A DNA stretch of 64,000 bases from Woeseiaceae bacterium (GCA_021773115.1 JAJFKS010000017.1:186001-250000); one strand, 5' to 3'; positions 8,419-18,254 are shown, counted from the first letter of the stretch. The notes: generated by a model from the letters alone, not told the origin. A program made the numbers and translations.

Positions 8419-10110
8419 TTATTGCAGTAATTTGAGAGCATCTTCACGTTTCAAGTTACGAGATTCCGCATCTTTGCGATGACGATATTCCAGCTCGCCG
8501 GCCGCCAGGCTTCGATCGCTGATGACGAGCCGATGCGGGATGCCGATAAGCTCCGCATCCGCAAACTTGACGCCCGGTCGTGCATCACGATCGTCCAGCA
8601 GAACGTCAAGGCCCTGGCTCGTGAGCTCCTGGTACAAGGCCTCGGCCGCTGCTCGAACGTCCTCAGAACGCTGCATATTGATTGGGACCAGGACCACGTC
8701 AAACGGTGCCAGCGGAGCGGGCCAGATGATGCCCGCTTCGTCATGATTTTGTTCGATTGCCGCGCCGACGATGCGGGTAATTCCGATGCCGTAGCAACCC
8801 ATCGACATCACCTGGTTTTTACCGTCCGGATCTTGCACGGTGGCCGACATGGCCTCGCTGTACTTGCTTCCCAGCTGGAATATATGGCCAACTTCGATAC
8901 CCCGCGCGATGCTTAAGGTGCCGCTGCCACCCGGCGTCGGATCGCCGGCAATCACATTGCGCAGATCGAAGGTCTTCGAAACATCGAGATCGCGTCCAAA
9001 GTTGACGCCGATGAAATGCATGTCTTTCTCATTCGCGCCACAGACGAAATCACTCATACCCAGCGTTGCGTGGTCAAAATGAACCGGCAGCTCGAGTCCG
9101 ACCGGACCGACGAATCCGGGACCAGAACGTGTTGCTTTAACGATGGCTTCGGGTGTTGCCATGGTCAACGGCGATGCGACGCCCGGAATTTTTTGCGCCT
9201 TAACTGCATTCAGCTCGTGATCACCCCGGAGTATCAAGGCCACAGGGCCATCAACACCATCGACAATGAGTGTTTTTAACACGCGGGATGCGTCAATTTT
9301 TAAGAATTTGCATAGGGCTTCAATCGTTTTGACGCCAGGCGTTGCAATTTTTTGCAGTTCCTCGGCGGCATCCGGGTATCCCGCTGTGGACGGCGACGTC
9401 GCCGCGGTTTCGATGTTGGAAGCGTAATTATCCGCGTCGCAGTAGGCGATTGCGTCTTCGCCTGAATCCGCCAGCACATGAAATTCCTGCGACCGGCTGC
9501 CGCCAATTTCGCCGGAGTCCGCATCGACGACGCGAAACTTCAGCCCCAGACGTTCGAAGATCGACATGTACGCCGCGTGCATTCGCAGGTAGGACGCTTC
9601 CATTCCCGCTTTGTCGATGTCGAACGAGTAGGCGTCTTTCATGATGAATTCCCGCGAGCGCATCACGCCAAAGCGCGGTCGAATTTCGTCGCGAAACTTG
9701 GTCTGTATCTGGTAATAATTGATCGGCAGCTGCTTGTAGCTGCGCAACTCGCGACGCGCGATATCGGTGATCACTTCCTCATGCGTTGGACCGAAGCAAT
9801 AGTCCCTGGAGTGCCGGTCGCTCATGCGCAGCAACAACGGCCCATACTGGTCCCAGCGCCCGGATTCCTGCCACAGCTCGGCCGGTTGTACCGCCGGCAT
9901 CAGCAGTTCGAGCGCCCCGGCCCGGTCCATTTCGTCGCGAACCACGGCCTCGACTTTGCGCAATACGCGCAAACCCAGAGGCATCCAGGTGAACAGTCCC
10001 GAAGCCAGCCGGCGAATGAGGCCAGCGCGCAACATCAGCTTATGGCTGATGATCTCAGCATCTGATGGGACTTCCTTGAGTGTTGTCAGCCCGAATTCCG
10101 AAAAGCGCAT
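8419..10110 (-). CDS. proS: Prolyl-tRNA synthetase, bacterial type
   Basis: This 563-residue class II synthetase starts at ATG 10110 (MRFSEFGLTTLKEVPSDAEI), the usual start for ProS; eleven extra codons upstream look unrelated. The N-terminal catalytic core contains the tRNA-synthetase II motifs (LPINYYQIQTKFRDEIRPRFG, FGPTHEEV). A YbaK-like editing insertion that removes mischarged Ala-tRNA(Pro) follows at about residues 240-380. The anticodon-binding domain ends the protein. All parts appear intact. Confidence 0.97.
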   Translation of the reverse strand: MRFSEFGLTTLKEVPSDAEIISHKLMLRAGLIRRLASGLFTWMPLGLRVLRKVEAVVRDEMDRAGALELLMPAVQPAELWQESGRWDQYGPLLLRMSDRHSRDYCFGPTHEEVITDIARRELRSYKQLPINYYQIQTKFRDEIRPRFGVMRSREFIMKDAYSFDIDKAGMEASYLRMHAAYMSIFERLGLKFRVVDADSGEIGGSRSQEFHVLADSGEDAIAYCDADNYASNIETAATSPSTAGYPDAAEELQKIATPGVKTIEALCKFLKIDASRVLKTLIVDGVDGPVALILRGDHELNAVKAQKIPGVASPLTMATPEAIVKATRSGPGFVGPVGLELPVHFDHATLGMSDFVCGANEKDMHFIGVNFGRDLDVSKTFDLRNVIAGDPTPGGSGTLSIARGIEVGHIFQLGSKYSEAMSATVQDPDGKNQVMSMGCYGIGITRIVGAAIEQNHDEAGIIWPAPLAPFDVVLVPINMQRSEDVRAAAEALYQELTSQGLDVLLDDRDARPGVKFADAELIGIPHRLVISDRSLAAGELEYRHRKDAESRNLKREDALKLLQ

Positions 10111-10212
10111 GCAAAAGTGCCCTAAAAGTGACGAGGCGCGCATTCTAACCGTATTGACAGATAAGCCAAAGCAGCGGAAGGTCCACAGTCTTTTATTCGC
10201 AGGGATGCCAGA

Positions 10213-10809
10213 TTGTACGGTCGTCGAAACCCGTTTGTTGCCGAGGAAGGCCTGCCACTGCTAATCGTCATGGTCGCGGCGGCTATTTTGCTGATTCGCT
10301 ACTCCAATCCATGGTTCGCACTGGCACCCGCGGCAGTATTTGTCGTGCTGTATTTCGTATTCAAGGATCCGCATCGTGCGATACCCTCGGTCGCGCTGGG
10401 GGTTCTCAGCCCGGTTGACGGCGAAGTGCTGGAGGTCGGCACGCTTGAGTCCGGCGATATGGGAACGGCCGTGCTGCGAGTGGTCATCGCGATCAACAGC
10501 CTTGGAACCTACACGGCACGCAGCCCGGTTGAGGGCATCGTCAAAGATCTGGGCACGAAAGCGATGTGGCTGCAGACGGATGAAGGCGTCGATGTAAGCC
10601 TGAAGTTTCGTGGTTATCGTTTTGGGCTGCCGCCCAAAGCATTTGCAGGCTTTGGTGAGCGTCTCGGACAAGGACAGCGGTGCGCCTATTTGCGCCTGAC
10701 ACGCATTGTTGAGGTGCAATGGCCGAATGACGGAAAACTTTCCGTCGAAGCCGGCCAGACGGTCCGGGCGGGCGTTGACCTGATCGGCAGCATACACAGC
10801 CTGCGCTAA
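10213..10809 (+). CDS. Phosphatidylserine decarboxylase-like protein lacking catalytic residues
   Basis: This 198-residue protein has one or two N-terminal membrane helices (about 13-50), then FKDPHRAIP and LSPVDGEVLEVG, which match the FFRDPER and SPADG blocks of short-type phosphatidylserine decarboxylases. Two essential sites are changed. The catalytic His of DVHVNR is replaced (GTYTAR, Tyr100). The FGS autocleavage site that forms the pyruvoyl group is replaced by LTR (about residues 162-164). The protein therefore should not self-cleave or decarboxylate. TTG 10213 is the only reasonable start. It may be a membrane-bound lipid-binding pseudoenzyme. It heads a plus-strand run toward udg-rimI-prfC. 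Confidence 0.7.
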   Translation: MYGRRNPFVAEEGLPLLIVMVAAAILLIRYSNPWFALAPAAVFVVLYFVFKDPHRAIPSVALGVLSPVDGEVLEVGTLESGDMGTAVLRVVIAINSLGTYTARSPVEGIVKDLGTKAMWLQTDEGVDVSLKFRGYRFGLPPKAFAGFGERLGQGQRCAYLRLTRIVEVQWPNDGKLSVEAGQTVRAGVDLIGSIHSLR

Positions 10810-10890
10810 GCTGTTGCCCGTGATTTCGGCCGTGAAAAGCGCGATGTGCCGTGGCAAACTCTACGCTCAAGCAAGAGCCCCGGTCCAAAA

Positions 10891-11562
10891 ATGATCCACC
10901 CTGAACATCAACGACGTGCCTATTTGCAGGCCATGGGAATTGACGTATGGCTGCCGCGCGATGCGGCCGAGCCGGTGGCTGCGCTTGCGTCGGACGCGGC
11001 GGGCGCAATGGACTGGGATGAGTTGCGGCGCTGTGTTGCCGATTGCACACGCTGCGCCTTGTCGAAGAGCCGCACACAGACAGTGTTCGGCGCCGGCAAG
11101 CAAGACGCCAACTGGATGATCATTGGCGAAGCGCCGGGTGCGGAGGAAGATCGACGCGGCGAACCGTTTGTCGGGCGAGCGGGGCAAATGCTGAATGAAA
11201 TGCTGCGGGCGGTCGGGCTCAGCCGCGAATCCGTTTTCATCGCCAATGTGCTGAAATGCCGGCCACCGAACAATCGCGATCCTGAGCCAGGTGAGGCTTC
11301 CGCGTGCCGACAATACCTCGAACGCCAGATCGAACTGGTACAGCCGCAAGTCATTCTGGCGGTTGGCAAGATCGCGGCACAGAACTTGTTGCAAAGCGAC
11401 GAGCCGGTAGGACGCATGCGAGGGCGGCGACACGATCTGAAGGGTGTGCCGCTGGTTGTCACCTACCATCCGGCCTACCTGCTTCGCAGTCCGTCGCAGA
11501 AGCGCAAGGTCTGGCACGACCTGTGTCTCGCCAAGCAATTGGGTTCAGAGGTGGCGGCATGA
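10891..11562 (+). CDS. Family 4 uracil-DNA glycosylase, Fe-S
   Basis: This 223-residue protein removes uracil from DNA. The family-4 hallmarks are present: four cysteines for a 4Fe-4S cluster (CTRC near residue 52, then one in NVLKCRPP and one in ASAC), the GEAPGAEEDRRGEPFVGRAG loop, and the uracil-site VTYHPAYLL at the C-terminus. ATG 10891 is preferred; a GTG 15 codons upstream is also open. It overlaps rimI by ATGA, giving the frequent udg-rimI pair. Confidence 0.93.
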   Translation: MIHPEHQRRAYLQAMGIDVWLPRDAAEPVAALASDAAGAMDWDELRRCVADCTRCALSKSRTQTVFGAGKQDANWMIIGEAPGAEEDRRGEPFVGRAGQMLNEMLRAVGLSRESVFIANVLKCRPPNNRDPEPGEASACRQYLERQIELVQPQVILAVGKIAAQNLLQSDEPVGRMRGRRHDLKGVPLVVTYHPAYLLRSPSQKRKVWHDLCLAKQLGSEVAA

Positions 11563-12035
11563 TTATGCCGATGGAGAATCCGCCAACAACGATTCGCGAT
11601 ATGAATCACGACGATTTGGCGATGGTGTCGGATATCGAACGCCGCAGCTATGAGTTTCCCTGGAGCCACGGCGTTTTCCGCGATTGTCTGCTCGCAGGCT
11701 ATCAATGTGTCGTTCTGATTCGTGAGCGCCGAGTTTCGGGCTACTCGATTCTGTCCGTAGCGGCCGGCGAGGCTCATATCCTCAACCTTTGTATTGACCC
11801 GGAATATCGGGCGTTGGGTTACGGAGAAAGGTTGCTGGACGAATTGCTGTACCGGGCTCGTTCAGCCTCGGTTCGCGAGATTTTTCTTGAGGTTCGGCCG
11901 TCGAATAAGACGGCAATCCATCTCTATCAGAAGAAGGGGTTTCACAAGATTGCCGCACGACCGGCTTACTACCAGGCACGGGAAGGTCGTGAGGACGCGT
12001 CGGTATTGGCCAAGAAGCTCGTCATCGACAATTGA
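11559..12035 (+). CDS. rimI: Ribosomal protein S18 N-alpha-acetyltransferase RimI
   Basis: This 158-residue GNAT protein has the acetyl-CoA loop YRALGYGERLL, preceded by the ILNLCIDPEYR strand, and ends with the NKTAIHLYQKKGF block seen in RimI. It acetylates the N-terminus of ribosomal protein S18. The ATG overlaps the upstream stop (ATGA). A second in-frame ATG two codons later is equally possible. Proximity to tsaB or tsaD, common for RimI elsewhere, is not seen here. Confidence 0.9.
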   Translation: MIMPMENPPTTIRDMNHDDLAMVSDIERRSYEFPWSHGVFRDCLLAGYQCVVLIRERRVSGYSILSVAAGEAHILNLCIDPEYRALGYGERLLDELLYRARSASVREIFLEVRPSNKTAIHLYQKKGFHKIAARPAYYQAREGREDASVLAKKLVIDN

Positions 12036-12100
12036 AGCCGGAGTTTCGCGCGCGCCGGGATTCGGCTAGACTGCGCCGCCTCTGAAGTCTTCTCACTGTA

Positions 12101-13681
12101 ATGCCGAACCTCGACAAACAAGTCAGCAAACGACGTACGTTTGCGATCATCTCGCACCCGGACGCCGGTAAGACGACGCTCACCGAGAAGCTGTTGCTCT
12201 ATGGCGGCGCGATCCAGCTTGCCGGCACGGTTAAGGGTCGCAAGGCGAATCGACATGCAACGTCGGACTGGATGGCGCTCGAGCAACAGCGCGGCATTTC
12301 GGTAACCTCATCGGTCATGCAGTTTCCATACAACGATCACGTTATTAACTTGCTCGATACACCGGGACACGAAGACTTTTCCGAGGACACGTATCGCACG
12401 CTGACGGCGGTCGATTCGGCGCTTATGGTGATCGATTGCGCCAAAGGCGTTGAGAAACGCACGATCAAACTGATGGATGTTTGCAGACTTCGCGATACGC
12501 CCATCATGACGTTCATTAACAAGCTGGATCGCGATGGACGCGAACCGATTGATCTGCTCGATGAAATCGAGTCTGTATTGAAGATTGAATGCTCGCCAAT
12601 TATCTGGCCAATCGGCATGGGACGGTCTTTGAAGGGCGTGTATCACCTGTTGCAGGACAAGATTTATCTTTACGACAAGGTAGGTCGCCAAAAAGCTTCC
12701 GGCCGGTACCTGATTGAGGGTCTCGACTCCGATGAAGCAACAGCAGCGCTGGGCGACCGGGCAGACGAGTTTCGCGAGGAGATCGAACTGGTCAAGGGTG
12801 CCTGCCCTGAATTGTCACTTGAAGATTACCTTGCCGCCAGGCAAACGCCGGTGTTCTTTGGGTCGGCTATCGGCAACTTCGGTGTCAAGGAATTGCTGGA
12901 CGAGTTTGTGAATTACGCACCGCCGCCACTGGCTCGCGAAGCCGAGCAGCGCGACGTCGCACCGAATGAAGAAAAGATGACGGGGTTTGTTTTCAAGATT
13001 CAGGCAAACATGGACCCGGCACATCGCGATCGCATCGCATTTATGCGAATTTGTTCCGGCGAATACCGAAAGGGCATTCGCACATTGCATGTACGCTCTG
13101 GCAAAGAAATGAAGATTCCCGATGCCATTACCTTTATGGCCGCAGACAGACAGCATGCTGAAACGGCGTATGCCGGCGACATCATCGGCATTCATAATCA
13201 CGGCACGATCAATATCGGCGACAGTTTTTCTGAAGGCGAGATCTTACGATTTACCGGAATTCCCAATTTTGCCCCGGAAATTTTCCGACGCGCGGTATTG
13301 AAAGATCCGCTACGGCTGAAGTCGCTGCAGAAGGGCCTTGCGCAGCTGTGTGAGGAAGGTGCCACTCAGTTGTTCAAGCCAATGCGCAACAATGACCTGA
13401 TTCTTGGCGTGGTCGGGCCCTTGCAGTTCGAGGTGGTGGCCCACCGTTTGCGCGATGAATATAACGTTGAATGTCAATTTGAGGCTATCAATGTCGCGAC
13501 TGCCCGCTGGGTTGAATGCGACGATGCGAAGATGCTGAGTGATTTCGAACTCAAGGCACATGACAATCTTGCGCTGGATCATGGCGACAGTCTGGTCTAC
13601 ATTGCACCTACGAGAGTCAACCTCAACCTGACTGAGGAACGATGGCCGGATATCACTTTCCGCGCAACGCGAGAGCACTAG
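12101..13681 (+). CDS. prfC: Peptide chain release factor 3
   Basis: This 526-residue translational GTPase recycles RF1 and RF2 from the ribosome after termination. G1 is [16 protein letters not shown]2/switch I includes [12 protein letters not shown]3 is DTPGHEDF and G4 is [10 protein letters not shown]. The C-terminal domain carries [12 protein letters not shown] and RWVECDD, both diagnostic of RF3 rather than EF-G. Length equals the E. coli protein. It lies 65 bp after rimI. Confidence 0.97.
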   Translation: MPNLDKQVSKRRTFAIISHPDAGKTTLTEKLLLYGGAIQLAGTVKGRKANRHATSDWMALEQQRGISVTSSVMQFPYNDHVINLLDTPGHEDFSEDTYRTLTAVDSALMVIDCAKGVEKRTIKLMDVCRLRDTPIMTFINKLDRDGREPIDLLDEIESVLKIECSPIIWPIGMGRSLKGVYHLLQDKIYLYDKVGRQKASGRYLIEGLDSDEATAALGDRADEFREEIELVKGACPELSLEDYLAARQTPVFFGSAIGNFGVKELLDEFVNYAPPPLAREAEQRDVAPNEEKMTGFVFKIQANMDPAHRDRIAFMRICSGEYRKGIRTLHVRSGKEMKIPDAITFMAADRQHAETAYAGDIIGIHNHGTINIGDSFSEGEILRFTGIPNFAPEIFRRAVLKDPLRLKSLQKGLAQLCEEGATQLFKPMRNNDLILGVVGPLQFEVVAHRLRDEYNVECQFEAINVATARWVECDDAKMLSDFELKAHDNLALDHGDSLVYIAPTRVNLNLTEERWPDITFRATREH

Positions 13682-13709
13682 CGAACAGTTCTTTGTCGGA
13701 GGTAAGGCA

Positions 13710-14969
13710 TTGCCGGCGTCGCGAATATTCAACAAGAAGGTCATAACCTGGGCGTTCTACGACTGGGCTAACTCGGCATTTGCGCTGAGCGTACTCGCAG
13801 TACTATTTCCGTTAATGCTGGGACGATACTGGGTCGGTGATGGCAGCGGTGCCGACACCACAGTGCGCTTGAGCTCGATTACCTTTCTGGCAAGTGTGAT
13901 CGTTCTTCTATCCGCGCCGATTCTGGGAACAATCGCGGATGCCGGTGGCTATCGCAAACGTTTCCTGCTGATATTTGCACTGCTTGGTGCGCTTGCGACT
14001 TGTGGGCTCGGCTTTGTCGGGCAGGGCGATTGGCCGACCGCTTTAGCGCTGTATCTTGTTGCTTCAATTGGTTACTACAGCTCTATCGTTTTCTACGACT
14101 CGCTGATTATTGACGTCACCGAGCCCCGCAACTACAACATGGTGTCGACGCTCGGATTTTCAGTGGGTTACCTGGGTGGTGCGGTATTGCTCGCACTGCA
14201 TCTGTGGATGCTGAAGTCGCCGCAAACCTTCGGGCTCGAAAACAGCACCGAGGCATTTAGCTATGCCTTTATTTCGGTTGGCGCCTGGTGGCTGATTTTC
14301 CTGGTTCCTCTGTTGCTGTTCGTCAAGGAAAAGCACAGTCCGAACGAGGTTCAAAGTCACCCAATTCGGGCCGCTTACGCTGAACTCCGTTCCACCATTT
14401 TCGCGATCAGTAAGTACAGAAACGTCACGATCTTTCTGGGCGGCTATTGGCTTTATATTGGCGGCGTTTTCACGGTTATTTTCATGGCAACCAACTACGG
14501 GCAACGCCTCGGTTTCGAGGACAGTGACTTGGTGATGGCATTGCTGATATCGAACTTCGTTGGCTTCCCTGCCACGATGGTCTACGGCGTGCTCGCACAT
14601 CGCTTTGGTGCCAGGAAAGGAATCTATTTTGCGCTGACCGCCTACGTCGGCGCCTGCTTGTGGGCAATCCAGATGACCGAGGTGCAGGAATTCTACATCA
14701 TGGCAGCAGTGATCGGCGCCGTGCAGGGTGGCGTTCAGGGCCTGAGCCGCTCGGTTTACGCGTCTTTGATTCCTGCGGAACAACCGGGTGAGTTTTTTGG
14801 CTTTTACAGCATGAGTACCAAATTCGCGCATGTATTGGGACCCATTATGGTCACCATTGCGGCGTTATTATCAGATGATCCCAAGTGGGTTCTGCTAGCG
14901 CTGATGCCGTTATTTCTGGCGGGCGCATTTTTGCTGGCCCTGGTGCGTGTTCCGCCACACGCATCATGA
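13710..14969 (+). CDS. UMF1/Atg22-family MFS transporter
   Basis: This 419-residue protein has about 12 membrane helices. It opens with the UMF1-family motif VITWAFYDWANSAFAL and contains the G(G)YRKRFL loop between helices. It belongs to the Atg22-like branch of the major facilitator superfamily; bacterial substrates are unknown. The start is TTG 13710, supported by GGAGG ending 7 bases upstream (13698-13702). It follows prfC by 28 bp and is probably co-transcribed. Confidence 0.87.
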   Translation: MPASRIFNKKVITWAFYDWANSAFALSVLAVLFPLMLGRYWVGDGSGADTTVRLSSITFLASVIVLLSAPILGTIADAGGYRKRFLLIFALLGALATCGLGFVGQGDWPTALALYLVASIGYYSSIVFYDSLIIDVTEPRNYNMVSTLGFSVGYLGGAVLLALHLWMLKSPQTFGLENSTEAFSYAFISVGAWWLIFLVPLLLFVKEKHSPNEVQSHPIRAAYAELRSTIFAISKYRNVTIFLGGYWLYIGGVFTVIFMATNYGQRLGFEDSDLVMALLISNFVGFPATMVYGVLAHRFGARKGIYFALTAYVGACLWAIQMTEVQEFYIMAAVIGAVQGGVQGLSRSVYASLIPAEQPGEFFGFYSMSTKFAHVLGPIMVTIAALLSDDPKWVLLALMPLFLAGAFLLALVRVPPHAS

Positions 14970-15010
14970 TCAAACCTGGAGTCGGTTGTTGCAGCCGTCG
15001 CGAAGGAATT

Positions 15011-16972
15011 TTAGGCGATAGCAGCGACAGCTTTTCGAAGCTTCTCTACCGCACCCGCGACCTTGGCTCCGTAACGTGCATCGAGATAGGCATCCGTCAC
15101 TGCCTGAATGGCTGCCGGCGGTAACGGGCATTGCGCCATAACCCGTGCTGCAAATTCTTGCTCTGTCTCTCCAATGTACCGTTCAACGCCGGTTTTCCTG
15201 ATGAAACGCTTGTAGAGAATTGAGGCTTGATCTTTCTTCGCTGGGCGATAGCGCAGCATCATGAAGGCACTAATTGCGAGGATGGTTGCAATCACAGTGA
15301 AGACCAGCGTCAACAGCATTTTGCGCCAGCTCGGGTTTTCCATGCCCAGCCATTCCATGAAGGTCTTTTGCTTGTCCGGGCTGTAGCCGAGAATCCAGTC
15401 GTTCCATTTTGTATTCAGCATGTCCCAGGTCATCGTTAAATTTTGCAGCAGCCGAGATGGCGCCGAAAAGCCCCATGAAATGCCGATGCCGTCCAGCGCA
15501 GCATCACGCGCGCCGTATTCGATTCGTTCGGGTGCAACAGCAGCGGTTGGGTCGACTCGTCGCCAGCCAGATTCTTCCAGCCAGACCTCGACCCAGGCAT
15601 GCGCATCGGATTGGCGAACAATCAAGTGTCCGCCAAGTGGATTTACTTCGCCACCCTGGTAACCCAGCACGATGCGCGACGGGATGCTGGCGGCTCGCAT
15701 CATGACGGAAAATGCGGACGCATAATGTTCGCAAAAACCCTGCCGTGTATCGAACAGAAACGCATCCACCGAATTACTACCCAAGGCTGGCGGCCGCAAT
15801 GTATAGAAGAACTCTTCGTTGTGGAACATGGCCAGCACCGCATCAATGTATTGCTTATCGTTTGCGACGGTCTGGCGCATTTCCCGGGCCAAGCTTGCAG
15901 TACGACGATTGCTGTCGTCCGGAAGCTCGGTATAGTAGCGGCGGAATATGCGCGGGAGTCCGGTTTGCACCCGGTATTCGGGATAGGAAACGACTTTGTA
16001 GGCGACGCGCTGCTCGATCGGGGTCACATGCGATAATTGTTGATGTGGTCCCATGAAAGTCCGTTCCAGAGACCACTCCATGGGCATATCCATCGCGATT
16101 ACCCACTGCTGTTGCGTTGGCTCAAGGGTAATCTCGTAGGAATAGGCCTGACCGGCAAATTCGAGTTGCTCGCCTGCTGGTGCTGCGATGCGAGGCTCCG
16201 ATCCTCTCCAGGTGCGGCCGTTAAAGCTCGTCATGACCAGGCCACGCCAATAGCGGTCTTTCGGTTGTGGTAACTGATCGTCGAAGCGCACACGAAACGC
16301 GACCTCGTCGGATTGCGATAGAGAACTGATATCGCCAGGGCTCATCGTATCGCTCAGCCCGGTTACGGCGCGACTCGTGTCAATTGGCACGGACCAAAAA
16401 GGCGTTGCCAGCCGCGGAAACAAAACCCACATCGCGATCGCCAGTGGCGCTGCATACAGGAGCAGGCGTCCGCCTGTTCTGAGGCTTTGTTTGGCGGATT
16501 CGCTTTCGACGGCCGACATGCGTAACCAGGCGGTCATGATGATTAATGTGCCGAAGACCAGGTACGGGAGCGACCACAGGTATTGCTCGCGAAGCAGCGA
16601 CGACATCACCAGGAATATACTGATGAACAGCAGTACAAACTGGTCTCGACGCTTGCGCGTTTCCAGTAATTTTAAAGCTGCCATAATCGCAAGCAACGCC
16701 GAGCCTGGACCGACGCCACTGATCGACGAATAGCTCGCGAATACGCCAAGAAAGCACAACAATGCGAGGCCACCGCGAACCCACCGTGACGGCAGCATCC
16801 GGCGCTGCTGTTCTATGACATATCGCCAGGTCGCGCAGGAGACAAATGCGCCGCTTATCCAGAAGGAAAGGTAGGGTACGTGCGGTGCGAGCGCGACAAC
16901 GAGGGCGGCCAACGTCCATGGTAGGCTGCTCAGCAAGGAACCATCGGTGCCTCTCGGTTGTGCGCGCATCAT
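15011..16972 (-). CDS. tgpA: TgpA-like membrane transglutaminase (DUF3488 + transglutaminase core + DUF4129)
   Basis: This ~653-residue protein has an N-terminal cluster of hydrophobic helices (DUF3488). A large periplasmic transglutaminase-like domain follows, with its Cys in RQGFCEHYASAF, His in SDAHAWVEV and Asp in RVDPTAAV. After a further helix near residues 545-570 comes a short C-terminal DUF4129-like segment (RKTGVERYIGETEQEFAARV). The family is named for the essential Pseudomonas TgpA; its cellular substrate is unknown. The start ATG 16972 overlaps the DUF58 stop (ATGATG). It is the last gene of the moxR/DUF58/tgpA set. Confidence 0.9.
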   Translation of the reverse strand: MMRAQPRGTDGSLLSSLPWTLAALVVALAPHVPYLSFWISGAFVSCATWRYVIEQQRRMLPSRWVRGGLALLCFLGVFASYSSISGVGPGSALLAIMAALKLLETRKRRDQFVLLFISIFLVMSSLLREQYLWSLPYLVFGTLIIMTAWLRMSAVESESAKQSLRTGGRLLLYAAPLAIAMWVLFPRLATPFWSVPIDTSRAVTGLSDTMSPGDISSLSQSDEVAFRVRFDDQLPQPKDRYWRGLVMTSFNGRTWRGSEPRIAAPAGEQLEFAGQAYSYEITLEPTQQQWVIAMDMPMEWSLERTFMGPHQQLSHVTPIEQRVAYKVVSYPEYRVQTGLPRIFRRYYTELPDDSNRRTASLAREMRQTVANDKQYIDAVLAMFHNEEFFYTLRPPALGSNSVDAFLFDTRQGFCEHYASAFSVMMRAASIPSRIVLGYQGGEVNPLGGHLIVRQSDAHAWVEVWLEESGWRRVDPTAAVAPERIEYGARDAALDGIGISWGFSAPSRLLQNLTMTWDMLNTKWNDWILGYSPDKQKTFMEWLGMENPSWRKMLLTLVFTVIATILAISAFMMLRYRPAKKDQASILYKRFIRKTGVERYIGETEQEFAARVMAQCPLPPAAIQAVTDAYLDARYGAKVAGAVEKLRKAVAAIA

Positions 16973-17943
16973 TGTGATTCCCCAAACAATGCCAGCGCTT
17001 GCAGACATCGGCGACGATGCTCGCCGCCATGCGCCGGTGGGAACTCAATGCCGGGCAGTTTCAGGCCATAATCCTGCAGGGTTCGATCAGTATTGACGAC
17101 CCAGCATGTCAGAATCGATAGCCGCTCTTCAATATCGCTGACGTCGATTTCATCGTATACGAACCATTGACTGCTCGTATCTGCACCGGCGAAGCGCTTG
17201 GAGAGAAGTTGGCCGCTGCGCGCGTAGGCCTTCCAGGCAATATGGCGGGGCGAGTCACCGACGTGATAGCGGCGCAGGCCGGCGAAATCTTCCTCGCCGC
17301 GTGCATCCTGCTGACGATGGCCGTGCGCAACGCTGGTCGCCGGCGGCTCGGGTGCGTCAACGCTCGGAGTCGGGTAAACGAGGCCGCGAAGGTCCATATG
17401 CAGCCAGGCCCAGGCACGAAACAACTCAAACGGAAACAGTGTGCGGACGCCGAAACGATCAAGCTCGGCCCAACCGCGGCGGTGGCTAGCCATCGGCAAG
17501 ATAAATACCTTGCTTTCGCCTGGCTGCAAATCGTGCACGTCACTCTGCGCTTTGTCGTGATAAATACGAATGCCGTAGCGAGCGCTCTTTGACGGGTTGC
17601 TAACGGCAATACGAAAGCGGATAGATTGTCCGCAGAAAACAGGTTCCGTTCCGGCAAAGGTCAATTCCAGTCCGACCAGATTACGTTGACACTGGTGCAT
17701 CGTTACGAGACCAATACCGGAGAGCAAGAACGTCAGTACGAAGGACAAGTTGTTGTTGTAGTTCATCGAACCCAACAGCATGGCGAATGCCATCAGGGCA
17801 AACACAAGTCCCACACCGGTGGGCAGAATATAAACCCGCCTCGGGCGTAAGGTGGTGCTTGTCGCATCAGTCCCCTGGCGCTTGCGCGCCCAGCGGCGCA
17901 CAGCTGCCGTCGCGCGGTCGCGGATTTGCTGCGCGAATCGCAT
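16969..17943 (-). CDS. DUF58 domain membrane protein (moxR partner)
   Basis: This ~324-residue protein has two membrane helices just after RRVYILPTGVG (including MLLGSMNYNNNLSFVLTFLL) and the DUF58 signature GLRRYHVGDSPRHIAWKAYARSG near the C-terminus. DUF58 proteins work with MoxR AAA+ ATPases and TgpA-type transglutaminases in envelope processes that are not well defined. ATG 17943 is preferred from family N-termini. An in-frame ATG at 17991 lies inside the terminal repeat of the inserted element and would add 16 residues (MQINQRLPRALEGLQP). Confidence 0.88.
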   Translation of the reverse strand: MRFAQQIRDRATAAVRRWARKRQGTDATSTTLRPRRVYILPTGVGLVFALMAFAMLLGSMNYNNNLSFVLTFLLSGIGLVTMHQCQRNLVGLELTFAGTEPVFCGQSIRFRIAVSNPSKSARYGIRIYHDKAQSDVHDLQPGESKVFILPMASHRRGWAELDRFGVRTLFPFELFRAWAWLHMDLRGLVYPTPSVDAPEPPATSVAHGHRQQDARGEEDFAGLRRYHVGDSPRHIAWKAYARSGQLLSKRFAGADTSSQWFVYDEIDVSDIEERLSILTCWVVNTDRTLQDYGLKLPGIEFPPAHGGEHRRRCLQALALFGESQ

Positions 17944-17963
17944 TGGCTGCAGGCCCTCAAGGG

Positions 17964-18254
17964 CCCTGGGGAGACGCTGATTAATTTGCATCGCACACGA
18001 CGGCCGAGTGGCGGGCGAGGCAAGGCAGGAGGAACGTGGTGTACTGTATGTACTCGAGCGACGAGTAACGCGGCCGCGCCCGCCACCCGGCCGTCCCTCG
18101 GTAAATACTTGATAGAAATAGGGTTGTTGTCAAATCGTCTGCCGCTTTGTTGCGCGCCTTGCCCGTATCCCCAATACGCGCTGCGGCACGTGTCGCGCCG
18201 CAAACGATTTGACAATAACGTGTGCGATGCAAATTAGTCAGAGTCTCCCTAGGG
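17964..18254. mobile_element. MITE-like element with 36-bp terminal inverted repeats
   Basis: The ends, 17964-17999 and 18219-18254, are inverted repeats of 36 bp with three mismatches; the shared core reads TAATTTGCATCGCACACG. Inside are two more inverted repeats: 18001-18017 with 18077-18093 (17 bp, one mismatch), and 18127-18138 with 18204-18215 (12 bp, perfect). The element is 291 bp long and has no credible ORF. It separates moxR from DUF58, which are normally adjacent, and the right repeat contains the moxR stop codon. A clear target duplication was not recognised. This architecture suggests a non-autonomous miniature element. Confidence 0.62.

Noticed and set aside
9478..10065. 195-residue plus-strand open frame
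   Set aside because: It is antisense to proS and its composition (Arg/His/Gln rich) is that of a shadow frame.
10154..10159. TTGACA as a -35 for the Psd-like gene
   Set aside because: No acceptable -10 lies 16-18 bp downstream.
15011..17943. moxR/DUF58/tgpA considered as an Mo-ox or defence system
   Set aside because: The DUF58 and transglutaminase domains match the common housekeeping-type envelope cluster; no VWA or effector gene is present.
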